NCBI RefSeq assembly: GCF_965208485.1
Contig: NZ_OZ242344.1
Location: 2,108,001 to 2,172,000, forward strand
Direction of reading: 5' to 3'
DNA length: 64,000 nucleotides
DNA from: Poriferisodalis sp965208485
GTDB taxonomy: Bacteria > Actinomycetota > Acidimicrobiia > Acidimicrobiales > Poriferisodalaceae
The translations under genes and the position numbers were made by a program. This document shows positions 1 to 8,842 of the stretch, one piece after another. Position 1 is the stretch's first letter, and each line of letters opens with the position of its first letter. The notes under the pieces were generated by a model, which had not been told where the DNA came from, searched no databases, and was given only the letters and a program-made list of their open reading frames with translations.

Positions 1-1
1 G

Positions 2-433
2 GTGGTGCGCCGAGAGCCCCGCCACCCCGGCGCGCAGCGCAGCCTGTTCGCGAGCGAGAACTTCCGCTGATGGGGATTCCTCGCCGACCAAGCCGGCCAC
101 CCGACCCGGCTCGGCCGCCTGATGCGCAAACACGCCGACACCGAGGACGCCATCGCACGCCTCAACCACAGCGGCCTAGCGCGCGTGCCCTTCGCCGACT
201 GGCACGCCAACAGCACACGGGCCGCCCTGCGCGCCCTCAGCTCGATGCTCGTGGGCTGGTTCCAAAACACCTGCCTCACCTGCCCGCTGCGACGCGCAGC
301 GCCCAAACGGCTCCGCCGGCAACTCTGGCACCTGCCCGCTGCGGTGTGCCGCAGCGCACGACGCGTCCTTTTGCGGCTGCCCCAACAGCACCCAGGCGCC
401 AAAGCGCTGCTCGCCATCGCCCACCCCCACTGA
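2..433 (+). pseudogene. IS1380-type transposase, C-terminal fragment with internal stop
   Basis: Read in the frame that starts at base 2, the translation matches the C-terminal part of IS1380-family DDE transposases: an early VRRE..HPGAQ segment, then GFLADQAGHP, then RKHADTEDAIARL and PFADWHANSTRAALRAL. One in-frame TGA at 68-70 stands where the family has an aromatic residue, so the frame is broken by a nonsense change. The gene also begins outside the window, so only about the last 140 codons are visible. The true stop is at 431-433. No terminal inverted repeat could be identified after it. Family assignment is by remembered motif resemblance. Confidence 0.75.
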
Positions 434-579
434 CACAACATCCCCCCGCACCCCGAACCGGCGCCCACCCGCCCCGGCGGGCCAGCCCCCACACGCCCCA
501 CAGCCACACCGGCAACGCCCGCAATGGCGACCGTCGCAGCGATCCGCAGCCTCATCTCAACGTCGCCTGCGGCGAGGCT

Positions 580-1278
580 TCAATCCGCTGCCGACGTCGC
601 GGGCTCCGGCGCACGATCGTCGCTGGCTGCGGCAGTTGCCCGCGGCCAGGCTCGAGCTGCCGCGGCGAGGCCCTCGATGAGCGCCTCGTGATGGGGCACG
701 CGTCCGGGACCGCGGAATCCTGTCCACATCGGGCTCTTGCCGCGGATGCGCGGCGGCAGCTCGATCTGGACGCCGCCGCTGCGAGGCAGGTTGCACGGGT
801 TGCGCGGGTGCTGGCCAGCCAGTGACTTGGGGATGTCGTCGAGACGGTGGAGGATCTCGTAGTGCGGCAGCCGTCCGATCAGGTGCACCGCGACATGGGC
901 TGCGAGCGTCCGGTTGCGACCGCCCAGCAGCACCGCCCGCAGCAGCCGGGGGCTGCCGAAGCCGTGCACCGCCACCACGACATCGACGTGATCGAGGAAT
1001 TGGCGCAAGACCGGCGAGTCGGCTGGATCGAAGCAGTGACTGGGCAGATGCCACTGATCGTCGGGACCCTGCAGGCAGGCATACACCGAGGCGCCGCTGC
1101 GCTCGGCGGCGGTCATGGCGATGTCGTCGGTCACCTCTTCGAGCCAGCCGCCGTGAAACGCCATGAACCCGAAACACGAACGCAGCTGCAGCACCTCGCT
1201 CACTCCGGGTCGCCCGAGCAGTTCGGCGAAGGGCCGCTCAGCGTCGAGCAGCGTGCGGTCCTTCAGGTGCAGTGCCAC
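580..1278 (-). CDS. Poly-gamma-glutamate hydrolase-like zinc peptidase (PF05908 type)
   Basis: A 232-residue protein resembling the gamma-PGA hydrolase / YmaC-type family, zinc-dependent amidases that cleave gamma-glutamyl bonds in phage and bacterial PGA capsules. Visible family features are FHGGWLEE (H42, E47, likely zinc ligands), VAVHGFG (H105), LLGGRNR, and a late GGVQIELPPRIRG segment near residue 170. There is no signal peptide. It starts at GTG 1278, only 6 nt after the ccdA stop, and is the last gene of the tlpA-ccdA operon. Whether it degrades PGA or another gamma-peptide is not shown. The C-terminal 30 residues are Ala-rich and low complexity. Confidence 0.75.
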   Translation of the reverse strand: MALHLKDRTLLDAERPFAELLGRPGVSEVLQLRSCFGFMAFHGGWLEEVTDDIAMTAAERSGASVYACLQGPDDQWHLPSHCFDPADSPVLRQFLDHVDVVVAVHGFGSPRLLRAVLLGGRNRTLAAHVAVHLIGRLPHYEILHRLDDIPKSLAGQHPRNPCNLPRSGGVQIELPPRIRGKSPMWTGFRGPGRVPHHEALIEGLAAAARAWPRATAAASDDRAPEPATSAAD

Positions 1279-1284
1279 AAGGGT

Positions 1285-2211
1285 TCAGTTCAGCATCTCT
1301 GCGGCACTGCCTGCACGTTCTGCAGCTGGGTCCGGCTTTGGCGGTTCGCCGTCGTCGCCCGCTGGAGCCGTATCGCTGCGGCGGCCCGTCGCCAGCATCG
1401 CCATGAGACCGATGGCAAGCACGATGCTCATGATGAGCCCGAGCCGCACGCCGCCGACCGAGGCCACCCAATTGCTCAGGTTGCTGCTCCAGCGTTCCAC
1501 GGTCACGACCAGCCCGTCGCCACCGCGATCGGTCAGATCGATGAACCAGTACCAGATGGTGAACGCACCGGCGGCGATCATGAGCACCGCTGCGATGGTG
1601 TCGGTGTAGCGCATGAGCACCCGTAGCTTGCTCAGCAGCCAGCCACGAGCCAGCGCCAAGCTGACCGCCAGCGATGTCAGCACCATGCCCATGCCCAGCG
1701 CGTACAGCACGAACGACACGATGCCGCCGACGAAGCTGTCGTCGCCGGCTGAAGCCGTGACCACGACAAGGAACGTGGCCAGCCCGCAGGACACCGACGC
1801 GATGGCGTAGCTGACGCCGAACAGGAACAGCGAGCGCACATCGCGGCCCCCCGCCCCGCGCTCGAACTTCGGCAGGTACGCGGTCAAGCGGAACCCGGCG
1901 AGAATCGCGATGCCGAGCGCGATGAGTCCCGCACCGATGACGATGGCCGCCCAGGGGACGTAGTCCCGCAGCGCACTCAGGCCCGCCGACAAGGCGATGC
2001 CGACGACGCCGAACACCACGACGATGCCCGTGGTGACGACAGCGCCGGTGGCCAGCGCGCGCCCGACGCCGGCGTGTGAGCTGTCGTCGGTCGCCCGGCG
2101 GTCGATTCCCAAGAAGAACGACAGGTAGGCGGGCAGCATGGCGAAGCCGCATGGGTTGACGGTCGCCACGATGCCCGCTGTGAAGGCGAAGGTGAGTCGT
2201 GCCCCGTTCAT
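1285..2211 (-). CDS. ccdA: CcdA-family thiol-disulfide transmembrane transporter
   Basis: A 308-residue polytopic membrane protein of the CcdA/DsbD-beta family, which carries electrons from cytoplasmic thioredoxin across the membrane to extracytoplasmic thiol proteins. The N-terminal helix contains NPCGFAMLPAYLSFFLG (C21) and the fourth helix region has SVSCGLATF (C143); these are the two redox cysteines of the family. About six hydrophobic helices are apparent before an Arg/Pro-rich cytoplasmic tail. It lies directly downstream of a TlpA-like thioredoxin, the expected extracytoplasmic partner. The start ATG at 2211 lies about 20 nt after the proximal copy of a duplicated hairpin. Confidence 0.9.
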   Translation of the reverse strand: MNGARLTFAFTAGIVATVNPCGFAMLPAYLSFFLGIDRRATDDSSHAGVGRALATGAVVTTGIVVVFGVVGIALSAGLSALRDYVPWAAIVIGAGLIALGIAILAGFRLTAYLPKFERGAGGRDVRSLFLFGVSYAIASVSCGLATFLVVVTASAGDDSFVGGIVSFVLYALGMGMVLTSLAVSLALARGWLLSKLRVLMRYTDTIAAVLMIAAGAFTIWYWFIDLTDRGGDGLVVTVERWSSNLSNWVASVGGVRLGLIMSIVLAIGLMAMLATGRRSDTAPAGDDGEPPKPDPAAERAGSAAEMLN

Positions 2212-2230
2212 AGCTCGCTGTTGCCCTTTC

Positions 2231-2278
2231 TTCGGGCTTACAGCCCGCTGTGTCAGTTCTTCGGGCTTACAGCCCGAA
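2231..2278. repeat. Duplicated hairpin between tlpA and ccdA
   Basis: Two copies of the same stem-loop lie at 2231-2247 and 2260-2278. The second is perfect over TTCGGGCT-tac-AGCCCGAA and contains the stop codon of the tlpA-like gene; the first pairs over at least six bases. On the transcribed (minus) strand they fall between two cotranscribed genes, so they may stabilise the upstream message or attenuate ccdA. They could also be a simple local duplication. Confidence 0.7.
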
Positions 2279-2995
2279 GTGCTCCTCTGCCCGGTCGGTG
2301 ATGTCGTCGAGGGTAAGCAGGCCGCTGTGGGTCTCGAGAATGTCGCCGTCGGGCGAGACGAACACGGTCGTGGGCATGCCTAGCCCACCGAAGTCGATGA
2401 ACAGATCGCCCTCGTCGAGGCCGGTGGGATAGGTCACGCCCCGTTCTTCCACTGTCTCGATGGCGTCTTCGAGCCGGTCGTTGGCCGCGAGACCCAGCAC
2501 CGCGACCGACGTTCCGTGGGCGTTCCAGAAGCGCTCGAAGTCGGGCATCTCGGTCACGCATGGCACGCACCACGAAGCGAAGAAATTCACGATGAGCGGG
2601 CAGCCCACGTAGCCGGCAAATGAGGCGGGCTCCTCATCAAGCGTCAAGAATCCCAAGGCGTGCACGCCCTCCAAGCTGGGGTCGACGCTATGGGAGACGG
2701 GATCGATGTCGCTGCACACCGACAACGGTTCAGGTTCCGAATCGGAGACGGAGACCGGCGCAGCAGCGGTACCCGGCGACGTCGCCGAAGCCGTGGTCGC
2801 TGGGTTCTGGGTGACATCGGTCTCGTCGGCTTCGACCTCTTCCTCCATGGCCATCAGCGAGGTCATCGCGGGACGCGCGCCGCCCGCGAGCAAGAACACA
2901 GCAGCGCCAAGCACGTACAGACCGAGGAGAGCGAACAGCCAGCCTCGCCAGCCCTCGAGCTGTGCTCGCCAGCGTGGCCGTGCCGGTGCCTCCAT
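2267..2995 (-). CDS. Membrane-anchored TlpA/ResA-like thioredoxin
   Basis: A 242-residue protein with a basic N-terminus, one transmembrane anchor (about residues 19-39), a Glu/Ser/Pro-rich spacer (50-105) and a thioredoxin-like domain. The active site is FFASWCVPC (C143, C146), followed by TEMPDFERF, and the late cis-proline segment LGMPTTVFVSPDG is present. Such proteins reduce extracytoplasmic disulfides, classically in cytochrome c maturation, using electrons from CcdA, which is the next gene. No other cytochrome c assembly gene is in view, so the client is unknown. The stop codon lies in the loop of a hairpin. Confidence 0.88.
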   Translation of the reverse strand: MEAPARPRWRAQLEGWRGWLFALLGLYVLGAAVFLLAGGARPAMTSLMAMEEEVEADETDVTQNPATTASATSPGTAAAPVSVSDSEPEPLSVCSDIDPVSHSVDPSLEGVHALGFLTLDEEPASFAGYVGCPLIVNFFASWCVPCVTEMPDFERFWNAHGTSVAVLGLAANDRLEDAIETVEERGVTYPTGLDEGDLFIDFGGLGMPTTVFVSPDGDILETHSGLLTLDDITDRAEEHFGL

Positions 2996-3099
2996 GCAGG
3001 CGTGATGCTACTTGTGGTCTCAGTGGCGCCAGCTCCAGGACTGGAAGCAGGCCGAGAGGCGTCACCCGGCCTGTGCTTGTTCAGATGGGCAACCGCTTG

Positions 3100-3163
3100 A
3101 CGGCCTGCCCCAAGGCTGTCAACCGCCCGTTTCGGGCAGCCTCAGTCCGCTGGGGCAGGCCGT
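3100..3163. terminator. Long imperfect cruciform downstream of whiB
   Basis: A 13-bp perfect inverted repeat (ACGGCCTGCCCCA at 3100-3112, complement at 3151-3163) encloses further pairing: AGGCTG/CAGCCT and GCCCG-ttt-CGGGC. It lies between whiB and the tlpA-like gene, both read on the minus strand. It could terminate whiB transcription in either direction. There is no clear U-run, as is common in GC-rich actinobacteria. Confidence 0.65.
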
Positions 3164-3198
3164 TTCAGCGAGGCCTGCGGGGACAGTGCAGGCCTTGA

Positions 3199-3227
3199 CG
3201 GCTGGGTCTGCCGGGGGGACCCAGCCG
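3199..3227. terminator. Stem-loop 3' of whiB
   Basis: A 10-bp perfect stem, CGGCTGGGTC at 3199-3208 paired with 3218-3227 around a 9-nt G-rich loop. It is the first strong structure after the whiB stop (3285) on the minus strand, so it is the best candidate for the whiB terminator. Together with the 3100-3163 structure it forms a double terminator-like region. Confidence 0.6.
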
Positions 3228-3284
3228 AGGGACCCGCCTGAGGGGGCCGGGTCCGCTCGGGGGCGCGCCTGAGCAGGGGAGGAC

Positions 3285-3629
3285 TCAGGCGCGAACTAAG
3301 TCGGGAGGCAGTGGCACCTCCTCGACGATCAGCTGCGGCCGGGCCTGTGTGGGCGGTCGGCCGCGGGGACGTTTGTCCCTGCAGACTCGTCCGTTCTCGA
3401 AGAGCTCGCCGCCCCACACACCCCAAGGCTCATGCTGTGACTTTGCGGCCTCGAAGCACTCGCTCATCACGGGACATGACGAGCAGATGGCCTTGGCCCG
3501 GGCGATCTCGTAGAAGTCCTCTGAGAAGAACAGCGGTGTCAAGGTGCCCACGAGGTCGCGACAGCGACCCTTGGCGCGCCAAGCCTCACTGGTGTGGGCC
3601 GGTGTGTTGTCGATGACGAGTTCCAGCAT
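3285..3629 (-). CDS. WhiB-family iron-sulfur transcriptional regulator
   Basis: A 114-residue WhiB protein. The four cluster cysteines are C23, C49, C52 and C58 (C-x25-C-x2-C-x5-C), followed by EPWGVWGGE, the family's G(I/V)WGG turn, and a basic KRPRGRPP tail. These proteins bind a 4Fe-4S cluster and the primary sigma factor and are restricted to Actinobacteria and their phages. I chose the ATG at 3629 because AAAGGAG lies just upstream; a longer reading to 3698 lacks this. The gene is monocistronic between strong hairpins. The subgroup cannot be fixed by eye. Confidence 0.93.
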   Translation of the reverse strand: MLELVIDNTPAHTSEAWRAKGRCRDLVGTLTPLFFSEDFYEIARAKAICSSCPVMSECFEAAKSQHEPWGVWGGELFENGRVCRDKRPRGRPPTQARPQLIVEEVPLPPDLVRA

Positions 3630-3703
3630 GTGCTTGCTCCTTTGTTGATGAACTGGGTGGGATGGGGATCTCAGCGGTTCTCCGGGATCCGAGGCCAAAC
3701 GCA

Positions 3704-3735
3704 GAACGGCCGCCGGGTTGTCCCGGCGGCCGTTC
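3704..3735. terminator. Perfect 14-bp hairpin upstream of whiB
   Basis: GAACGGCCGCCGGG (3704-3717) pairs perfectly with 3722-3735 around TTGT. It sits 75 nt before the whiB start on the whiB strand, so it either ends a transcript coming from further upstream or acts as an attenuator in the whiB leader. Confidence 0.6.
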
Positions 3736-4175
3736 GGAGAGTTCTGGTGTCTCAGAGGACTACATCAGACACTCCGAAGGCCACAGGCGGTGGCACTTGA
3801 CGGCCGTCGTCGGGTTCGTGCCGTGACCGCGCATCGCGTGCCGAAACACGGTCGGCGTGGGATCCATCGCGGTGGGAACGCCGGTGGCGATGCCGAACGC
3901 GGTTCGCCACATGGTGGGCCGCTGACCGCAACGGGCACCGAGCGCAGGCACCCGTACGCGGCCGACTACGGCGCGCGCCGTGGTGTAGGCGCCGTAGTCG
4001 GACATCCGAGGATCCAATCGAGCTGTTGGTCGGGGCTGTAGTTCAGCTGCGGACACCCGACGATACGCCGCAGCGCCCAAAAAGGGCACCACTTCGCGGT
4101 AGGCCGTGTCAAGTTGTTTTCGAGCCGAGGCACCGACTCGTCGGTGCCCCCTGCGCGCATGCGGCGTGAGCTTGG
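3736..4175. other. Intergenic stretch, no convincing gene
   Basis: About 440 bases between the whiB leader hairpin and the MBL-fold gene. An open frame of 110 codons runs on the minus strand (3760-4092) and ends 25 bases before the 3704-3735 hairpin, which would fit a gene plus terminator. However, the product (Arg/Pro/Thr-rich, no recognisable domain) and the lack of a ribosome-binding site argue for chance. It probably carries the whiB promoter and leader, though no box could be assigned. Confidence 0.35.
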
Positions 4176-5264
4176 CTAGCTGAACTCGTATTCCAGAACG
4201 TCGTCAGGCCGGCGGGAGACGCTGACCTCGCCGATATAGCGCAGATGCTCAAGGTGGGCGAAGGTTTCCGATTCGGCCATCGGACCCCACGAACGCTCCT
4301 TGAACAGCTGCTTCATGTAGTCCTGCACGGGAGCGCGGCCGAGACGATCAGACGATTCGCGCAGCAGGTCGAGCCGCTCGTTGTGGTGGCGCTTGATGTC
4401 TTCGACGCGTCCACTCAAATCGGTGAATGGCTGGCCGTGAGCCGGCAGACCCATCGTGACGCCTTCGAAGCCGGCGACGCGGTCCAAGCTCGAGAAGAAA
4501 TCCTTCAGGGGATCGCGTGCGGTGGTGATGCCTGAGATGTGCGGGGTGATCGTCGGCAGAACGTGGTCGCCGCAGATCATCAGGCCGCCTTCGGGGTCGA
4601 AGAGGCACAGATGATCAATGGTGTGGCCGGGGGTGTGCACCGCCACGAATTCCCTCCGGGCCAGCTTGATCCGGTCGGCGTCCTCGACGCGATGCGTGGG
4701 GTGCGGAGTGGCGAACCATCGGCTGCCCCAGCCGTTGCGCATCGCCCAGTAGCCGAGCTTGGCGCGCAACGGCATCTTGTAGTGCTGCCCGCCCCAAGGC
4801 GTGGGTCCGCCCGGACCGGTGTCGCGCCCGCCGTACACGGGGTCGGCCACGAGCTCGTTGTTCTCGCCGTCAGACGACACCGGTTCCAGCGCCTCCTCGT
4901 CCTCGTCTGCGGTGTCCCACCACAGCCGGAATCGGCGGTGGGTCACCACATCGGCGCCGTATTCGCGATGGAAGCGGCCGGCAGCGCCGAAATGATCCGG
5001 GTGGCTGTGGGTGACGATGATGGAGTGGACCCGCTCGGGCGGCAGCTCAGCCTGAGCCAAGCCCGCCATCAGCGCTTTCCAGTTGGCCGGACCGGGCAGT
5101 CCCGGATCGACCAGTGCGGCGCCGCGCTCGTCATCGAAGATGTAGCAGTTGACGTGCCCGAGACCCGGCATCGACATCGGCAGCTGCAGCCGCCGCACAT
5201 CCGGCGCGAACTCGGTGATCCTGCCGTCGGGCGGCATCTGCTCCTCGCGAGTCGGACGTGACAC
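4176..5264 (-). CDS. MBL-fold metallo-hydrolase
   Basis: A 362-residue metallo-beta-lactamase-fold protein. The metal site is THSHPDHFGA (H86, H88, D90, H91), with later VHTPGHTIDHLCLF and MICGDHVLP segments supplying further ligands. The C-terminal third resembles the winged-helix extension of LACTB2-like hydrolases (HNERLDLL...VQDYMKQLFKERSWGPMAESETFAHLEHL). Substrates in this group range from thioesters to RNA, and nothing here decides between them. The frame is intact and the gene stands alone on the minus strand. Confidence 0.88.
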   Translation of the reverse strand: MSRPTREEQMPPDGRITEFAPDVRRLQLPMSMPGLGHVNCYIFDDERGAALVDPGLPGPANWKALMAGLAQAELPPERVHSIIVTHSHPDHFGAAGRFHREYGADVVTHRRFRLWWDTADEDEEALEPVSSDGENNELVADPVYGGRDTGPGGPTPWGGQHYKMPLRAKLGYWAMRNGWGSRWFATPHPTHRVEDADRIKLARREFVAVHTPGHTIDHLCLFDPEGGLMICGDHVLPTITPHISGITTARDPLKDFFSSLDRVAGFEGVTMGLPAHGQPFTDLSGRVEDIKRHHNERLDLLRESSDRLGRAPVQDYMKQLFKERSWGPMAESETFAHLEHLRYIGEVSVSRRPDDVLEYEFS

Positions 5265-5489
5265 GCGAGGCAGGCTAGCGAACCCCGAGAAACTTCTAAG
5301 GGGTGTTCGATTCTGCGTCCGGGCCGGACTCCGAGGCAGCGGTGCTGGTCAGGTGATGCGCAGAGCCAGCGTCGCCCCTTGCTCAGCGGACTCCTAGTGG
5401 GCCGTGTCTTGCCTGCTTGAGCAGTAACCCGAAACCGCTTCAAGTGAGCCTTGGTTTCTGGCAGCCAGCGGACGGCTGACGTCTGCAGT

Positions 5490-6074
5490 TCATTTCGTGG
5501 CAGAGATCCCACCAGCACCAAATGGGCCTTGATCGCGGTAGTAGCGGAGTTCGTCAATGCTCTCGAGCACGTCGTCGAGTGCTCGATGCTTGGTGGAACC
5601 GGCACGCGATCTGCTGAGGTCAGTCCACGCTTGCGCGACCTCGGGCCGCCAACGCTTGACCAGCTCCTTGATGGTGGATACGTCGACGACGCGGTAGTGC
5701 AAATGCTGCTCGAGCGCCGGCATGTACTGGTCCAAGAAGCGACGGTCGATGCCGATGGAATTGCCGCACAGCGGCACGGTGCCCGGCTCGGGGACGTGTT
5801 CGGTGATGAACCGCAGTGTGCGCTCTTGCGCTTCGGCGACGGTGATCGTTGACGCCGCGATCTCGTCGAGCAGTCCCGTGGCTTCGTGCATCTGGCGGAC
5901 TCCGGCGTCCATGGCGTCGAGATCTGCCCGTGTCGCCCCGATGACCAGTGACGGTCCGGTGGCGACGATCTCCAGCGAGTCGTCTGTGACGACCGTCGCG
6001 ATCTCCACGATGCGATGGCGACGATGATCCAGACCAGTCATCTCGAGGTCCAGCCAGATCAGCACGGCGACCAT
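5490..6074 (-). CDS. orn: Oligoribonuclease (DEDDh 3'-5' exonuclease)
   Basis: A 194-residue Orn that degrades 2-5 nt RNA remnants (nanoRNA) and pGpG. The DEDDh motifs are all visible: WLDLEMTGLD (D9, E11), CGNSIGIDRRFLDQYMP, YRVVDVSTIKELVKRW and KHRALDDVLESI. The ATG at 6074 gives the usual family length, whereas the frame remains open to 6215 with non-family sequence that includes a dispersed repeat. Orn is typical of Actinobacteria and gammaproteobacteria. The gene is divergent from the potassium channel gene. Confidence 0.95.
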   Translation of the reverse strand: MVAVLIWLDLEMTGLDHRRHRIVEIATVVTDDSLEIVATGPSLVIGATRADLDAMDAGVRQMHEATGLLDEIAASTITVAEAQERTLRFITEHVPEPGTVPLCGNSIGIDRRFLDQYMPALEQHLHYRVVDVSTIKELVKRWRPEVAQAWTDLSRSRAGSTKHRALDDVLESIDELRYYRDQGPFGAGGISATK

Positions 6075-6080
6075 GGTAGA

Positions 6081-6150
6081 GGCGAAGCCGTGGTCCGAGC
6101 GGCCCGTGAGCGGCAGCGAACAAGAGCGGGAAACAAGAGGTGCGGCAACG
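6081..6150 (+). repeat. Dispersed repeat, copy A
   Basis: One of four related copies (others near 38590, 51066 and 54905). Its core reads GGCGAAGCCGTGG followed by a CCGAGCGGCCCGTGAGCG-like segment and GCGAACAAGAGCGGG. Here it lies between the divergent orn and channel genes, outside both chosen coding regions. When translated it gives the GEAVxRAARE peptide found at the C-termini of two proteins in this window. Confidence 0.75.
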
Positions 6151-6218
6151 GGAGGCTCGCACTGCAGCGCATTGTGGCAGGCACGACCCGGGAGGCTGGC
6201 CGCAATAGCGTGCAATCG

Positions 6219-7046
6219 ATGAAGGGCGTGCTGCGACGACGACAGTCGCGCCGAGGTCCGCGATCACACAGCGAATCGCGGCGGCGTCTCTTTTCCGGAG
6301 GACTCGAACCTGTCGATCGTCTCGTCGTCGGCGTCGCTGTTCTCACGGTCGTCTTGGCAGTCGGCACCACCGGGTATGTGCTGCTCGGGCTTGGAGCGCT
6401 CGACGCGTTGTATCAGACGGTCATCACCGTCTCGACCGTTGGCTACAGCGATCCAGCAGGCACAGGAGCGCGCTACCAAGTCTTCACGATCGCTCTCATC
6501 CTGCTCGGCACCGGCACGTCGCTCTACACGATCGGCGTTGTCATTGAGATGCTGTTCGAGGGCCGGCTCGACGACCACATCAGGAGGCGGCGCATGCAGC
6601 GCTCCATCGACAGCCTTTCCGGTCACGCGGTCATCTGCGGCTACGGCCAAGTCGGCCGGGCCATCGCCGAGGCCATGATCGACGCGGGCACCGATGTCGT
6701 CCTCATCGACCGCGACTCCGACGTCGACCCCGGTGACCTGCACTTGGTGTCCGGTGACGCCACCCACGACAGCACCCTGCGATACGCCGGCGTCGAGAGC
6801 GCCAGTTCGCTGGTGGTGGCCTTGGACTCCGACGCCGCCAATCTCTATGTCGCTTTGAGCGCCCGAGCGCTGTGTCCGGAGCTGTTCATTGTGGCAAGAG
6901 CGAATTCGCCGGACGCGTTGCCGAAGCTGCACCAGGCAGGTGCTGATCGCGTCATCAATCCGCACCAGATCGGTGGAGCGCATATGGCCGCGGCTGCCCT
7001 GCGTCAGCACGCGGCCGAAGGCAGCGAGTCCACTTCGATGCCGTGA
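6219..7046 (+). CDS. Two-TM potassium channel with RCK/TrkA-N domain
   Basis: A 275-residue ion channel. After a basic N-terminus there is TM1 (about 34-58), a pore loop with the selectivity filter TVSTVGYSDP (filter TVGY at 73-76) and TM2 (about 88-112). These precede a cytoplasmic RCK/TrkA-N Rossmann domain with GYGQVGRAIAEAM (141-153) and the acidic residue at VVLIDRD. It should be a ligand-gated K+ channel regulated through NAD(H) or another nucleotide. I use ATG 6219 because upstream codons run through the dispersed repeat. No partner transporter gene is adjacent. Confidence 0.9.
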   Translation: MKGVLRRRQSRRGPRSHSESRRRLFSGGLEPVDRLVVGVAVLTVVLAVGTTGYVLLGLGALDALYQTVITVSTVGYSDPAGTGARYQVFTIALILLGTGTSLYTIGVVIEMLFEGRLDDHIRRRRMQRSIDSLSGHAVICGYGQVGRAIAEAMIDAGTDVVLIDRDSDVDPGDLHLVSGDATHDSTLRYAGVESASSLVVALDSDAANLYVALSARALCPELFIVARANSPDALPKLHQAGADRVINPHQIGGAHMAAAALRQHAAEGSESTSMP

Positions 7047-7062
7047 GTGCGAACGGCGAGAC

Positions 7063-7356
7063 TCAATCAGCTACGAGATGCAGCGCCCGACGCGTCTGCT
7101 CCAGACGCTCGTAGCCCTCGTTGTCGGCGAGGTAGCGCCGCTTGGCGAGCCGGGCTTTGGCGCGCCGCCGCCGGACCCTCGCCAACTCTGCATCCAAGGC
7201 GATTCTCTTGGTGGCAACGGCTGCTGTGAGCTGGCTGAAGTGCGCGCCTCCCGGCGGCAGTCGAGCCGGTGTCTTCGCGTCAGCGTTTGCCTCGAAATCG
7301 AACTGCGAGGCATCGAACAGTGTCAGCGGTGGCTGAGCGGGCGTGCGTGTCGTCAT
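7063..7356 (-). CDS. Small basic hypothetical protein
   Basis: A 97-residue product, ending 17 nt from the convergent channel gene. Its second half is a long Arg/Lys/Ala-rich helix (ELARVRRRRAKARLAKRRYLADNEGYERLEQTRRALH), which suggests a coiled coil or a nucleic-acid-binding helix; the N-terminus is Pro/Ala-rich. No family is recognised. Codon composition and convergent packing make it a plausible gene. Confidence 0.5.
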   Translation of the reverse strand: MTTRTPAQPPLTLFDASQFDFEANADAKTPARLPPGGAHFSQLTAAVATKRIALDAELARVRRRRAKARLAKRRYLADNEGYERLEQTRRALHLVAD

Positions 7357-7434
7357 GCGTTCATGGCTACCGACGGGGTGTGACAGTCATGATCTTTGGG
7401 CCAGCAGTTCGGGCCTGGGTCTGACTCGGGGTGT

Positions 7435-8842
7435 GACGGGCGGCAGCGTCCTGGTGAGTGGTGGGCTTTTGGGTAGCTGACGGGGTCCACCGTTGGGTGG
7501 GCCATCGGCACGGTCCTCGGTGAGAGCAATCACTCACTCATCGAGGAGGACATGTCCGATGGCCCTGTCTGATGTTGCCACAGCGCAGCTGTGGGAGACT
7601 TTCCGCGCCGGGGGCGGCGCGGAGTTGGTACGTGACGCGGTGCGTCTGGTGCTCCAGGAGCTGATCGAGGCCGAGGCGGCCGAGGCGGTCGGCGCTGGCC
7701 GCTATGAGCGCACCCAGACCCGCACCAACGAGCGCAGCGGGCGCCGTGCGCGTCTGTTGGCGGCCCAGGCCGGCGATGTGGAGCTGAGGATCCTCAAGCT
7801 GCGCAGGGGCAGTTTCATGCCGTCGGTGATCGAGCCCCGCCGGCGCATCGACCGGGCGCTGCACGCAGTGGTCATGGAGGCCTGTGTGGCGGGCGTGTCG
7901 GCCCGCTCGGTGGACGACCTGGTCGCCGCTTTGGGCGCCGAGTCGGGCATCTCCAAATCGGAGGTGTCGCGGATCTGCGCCGGGCTCGACGAGACCGTGG
8001 AGGCCTTCAGGGGCCGCCGCCTCGATCACATCGAGTTCCCCTGCGTCTGTCTCGACGCCACGTATCTCAAAGTGCGCAACAGCGTCGGCCAGCCGACCTC
8101 GACGGCGACGGTGGTCGCCACGGGGATCGCCGCCGACGGCAACCGCGAAGTGCTCGGCTGCGACCTCGGCGACAGCGAGAGCGAAGCCTTTTGGGACCAG
8201 TTCCTGGGTTCGCTGCGCGACCGCGGCCTCACCGGCGTCCGGCTGGTCATCGCCGACGCCCACCGCGGCCTGCGAGCCGCCGCTGACCGCTGGTTCTGTG
8301 GCGCAGCCCGCCAGCGCTGCCGGGTGCACTTCGTCCGCAACCTGCTCGCCGTGGTGCCCCGCACCCACCAACAGATGGCCGCAGCACTGCTCGGGACCAT
8401 CTTCGCCCAGCCCGACGCCCACGCCGCCGCGGACGCCTGGGACCGCGTCGCCGCCCAGCTCGCCGACGCCTTCCCCAAAGCCGGCCCCCTCACGGCCGAC
8501 GCCAAGAGCGACGTGCTCGCCCTCGCAGCCTTCCCCAAAGCGCACTGGCAGAAGATCCGGACCCGCCAACCCCCTCGAACGCGTCAACAAAGAGACCAAA
8601 CGACGATCACAAGTCGTGGGGATCTTCCCCAACAAAGCGTCCGCCATCCGCCTCGTCGGCGCCATTCTGGCCGACCTCCACGACGAATGGCAGGCCACCC
8701 AGCGGCGCTGCCTCTCACAAGACTCCATGAGCCAACTCCACCGCGAACCCGCTACCGTCACACCAGCCGCAATCAAACCGGCAACCAACACCGAGGCTCA
8801 ACCCCAAAACCCACCACTCCGCGGGACAAAGCCGTCCGCCGC
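7435..8842 (+). mobile_element. IS256-type insertion sequence, inactivated
   Basis: About 1.4 kb carrying a mutator-type transposase. Imperfect inverted repeats are visible: GAGTGGTGGGCTTTTGGG at 7456-7473 against the complement of 8802-8819, with looser pairing continuing outward to about 7435 and 8842. No target duplication could be identified, so the outer limits are approximate. It ends about 15 bases from the stop of the adjacent DNA methyltransferase gene. Confidence 0.7.

Noticed and set aside
70..825. Open frame of about 250 codons on the plus strand across the IS1380 fragment
   Set aside because: Pro/Arg-rich translation with no domain; it overlaps the recognisable transposase remnant and the 3' end of the PGA-hydrolase-like gene, so it is an out-of-frame shadow in GC-rich DNA.
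3760..4092. Possible small gene on the minus strand ending just before a perfect hairpin
   Set aside because: No ribosome site, no recognisable domain, and odd composition; kept only as a note in the intergenic entry.
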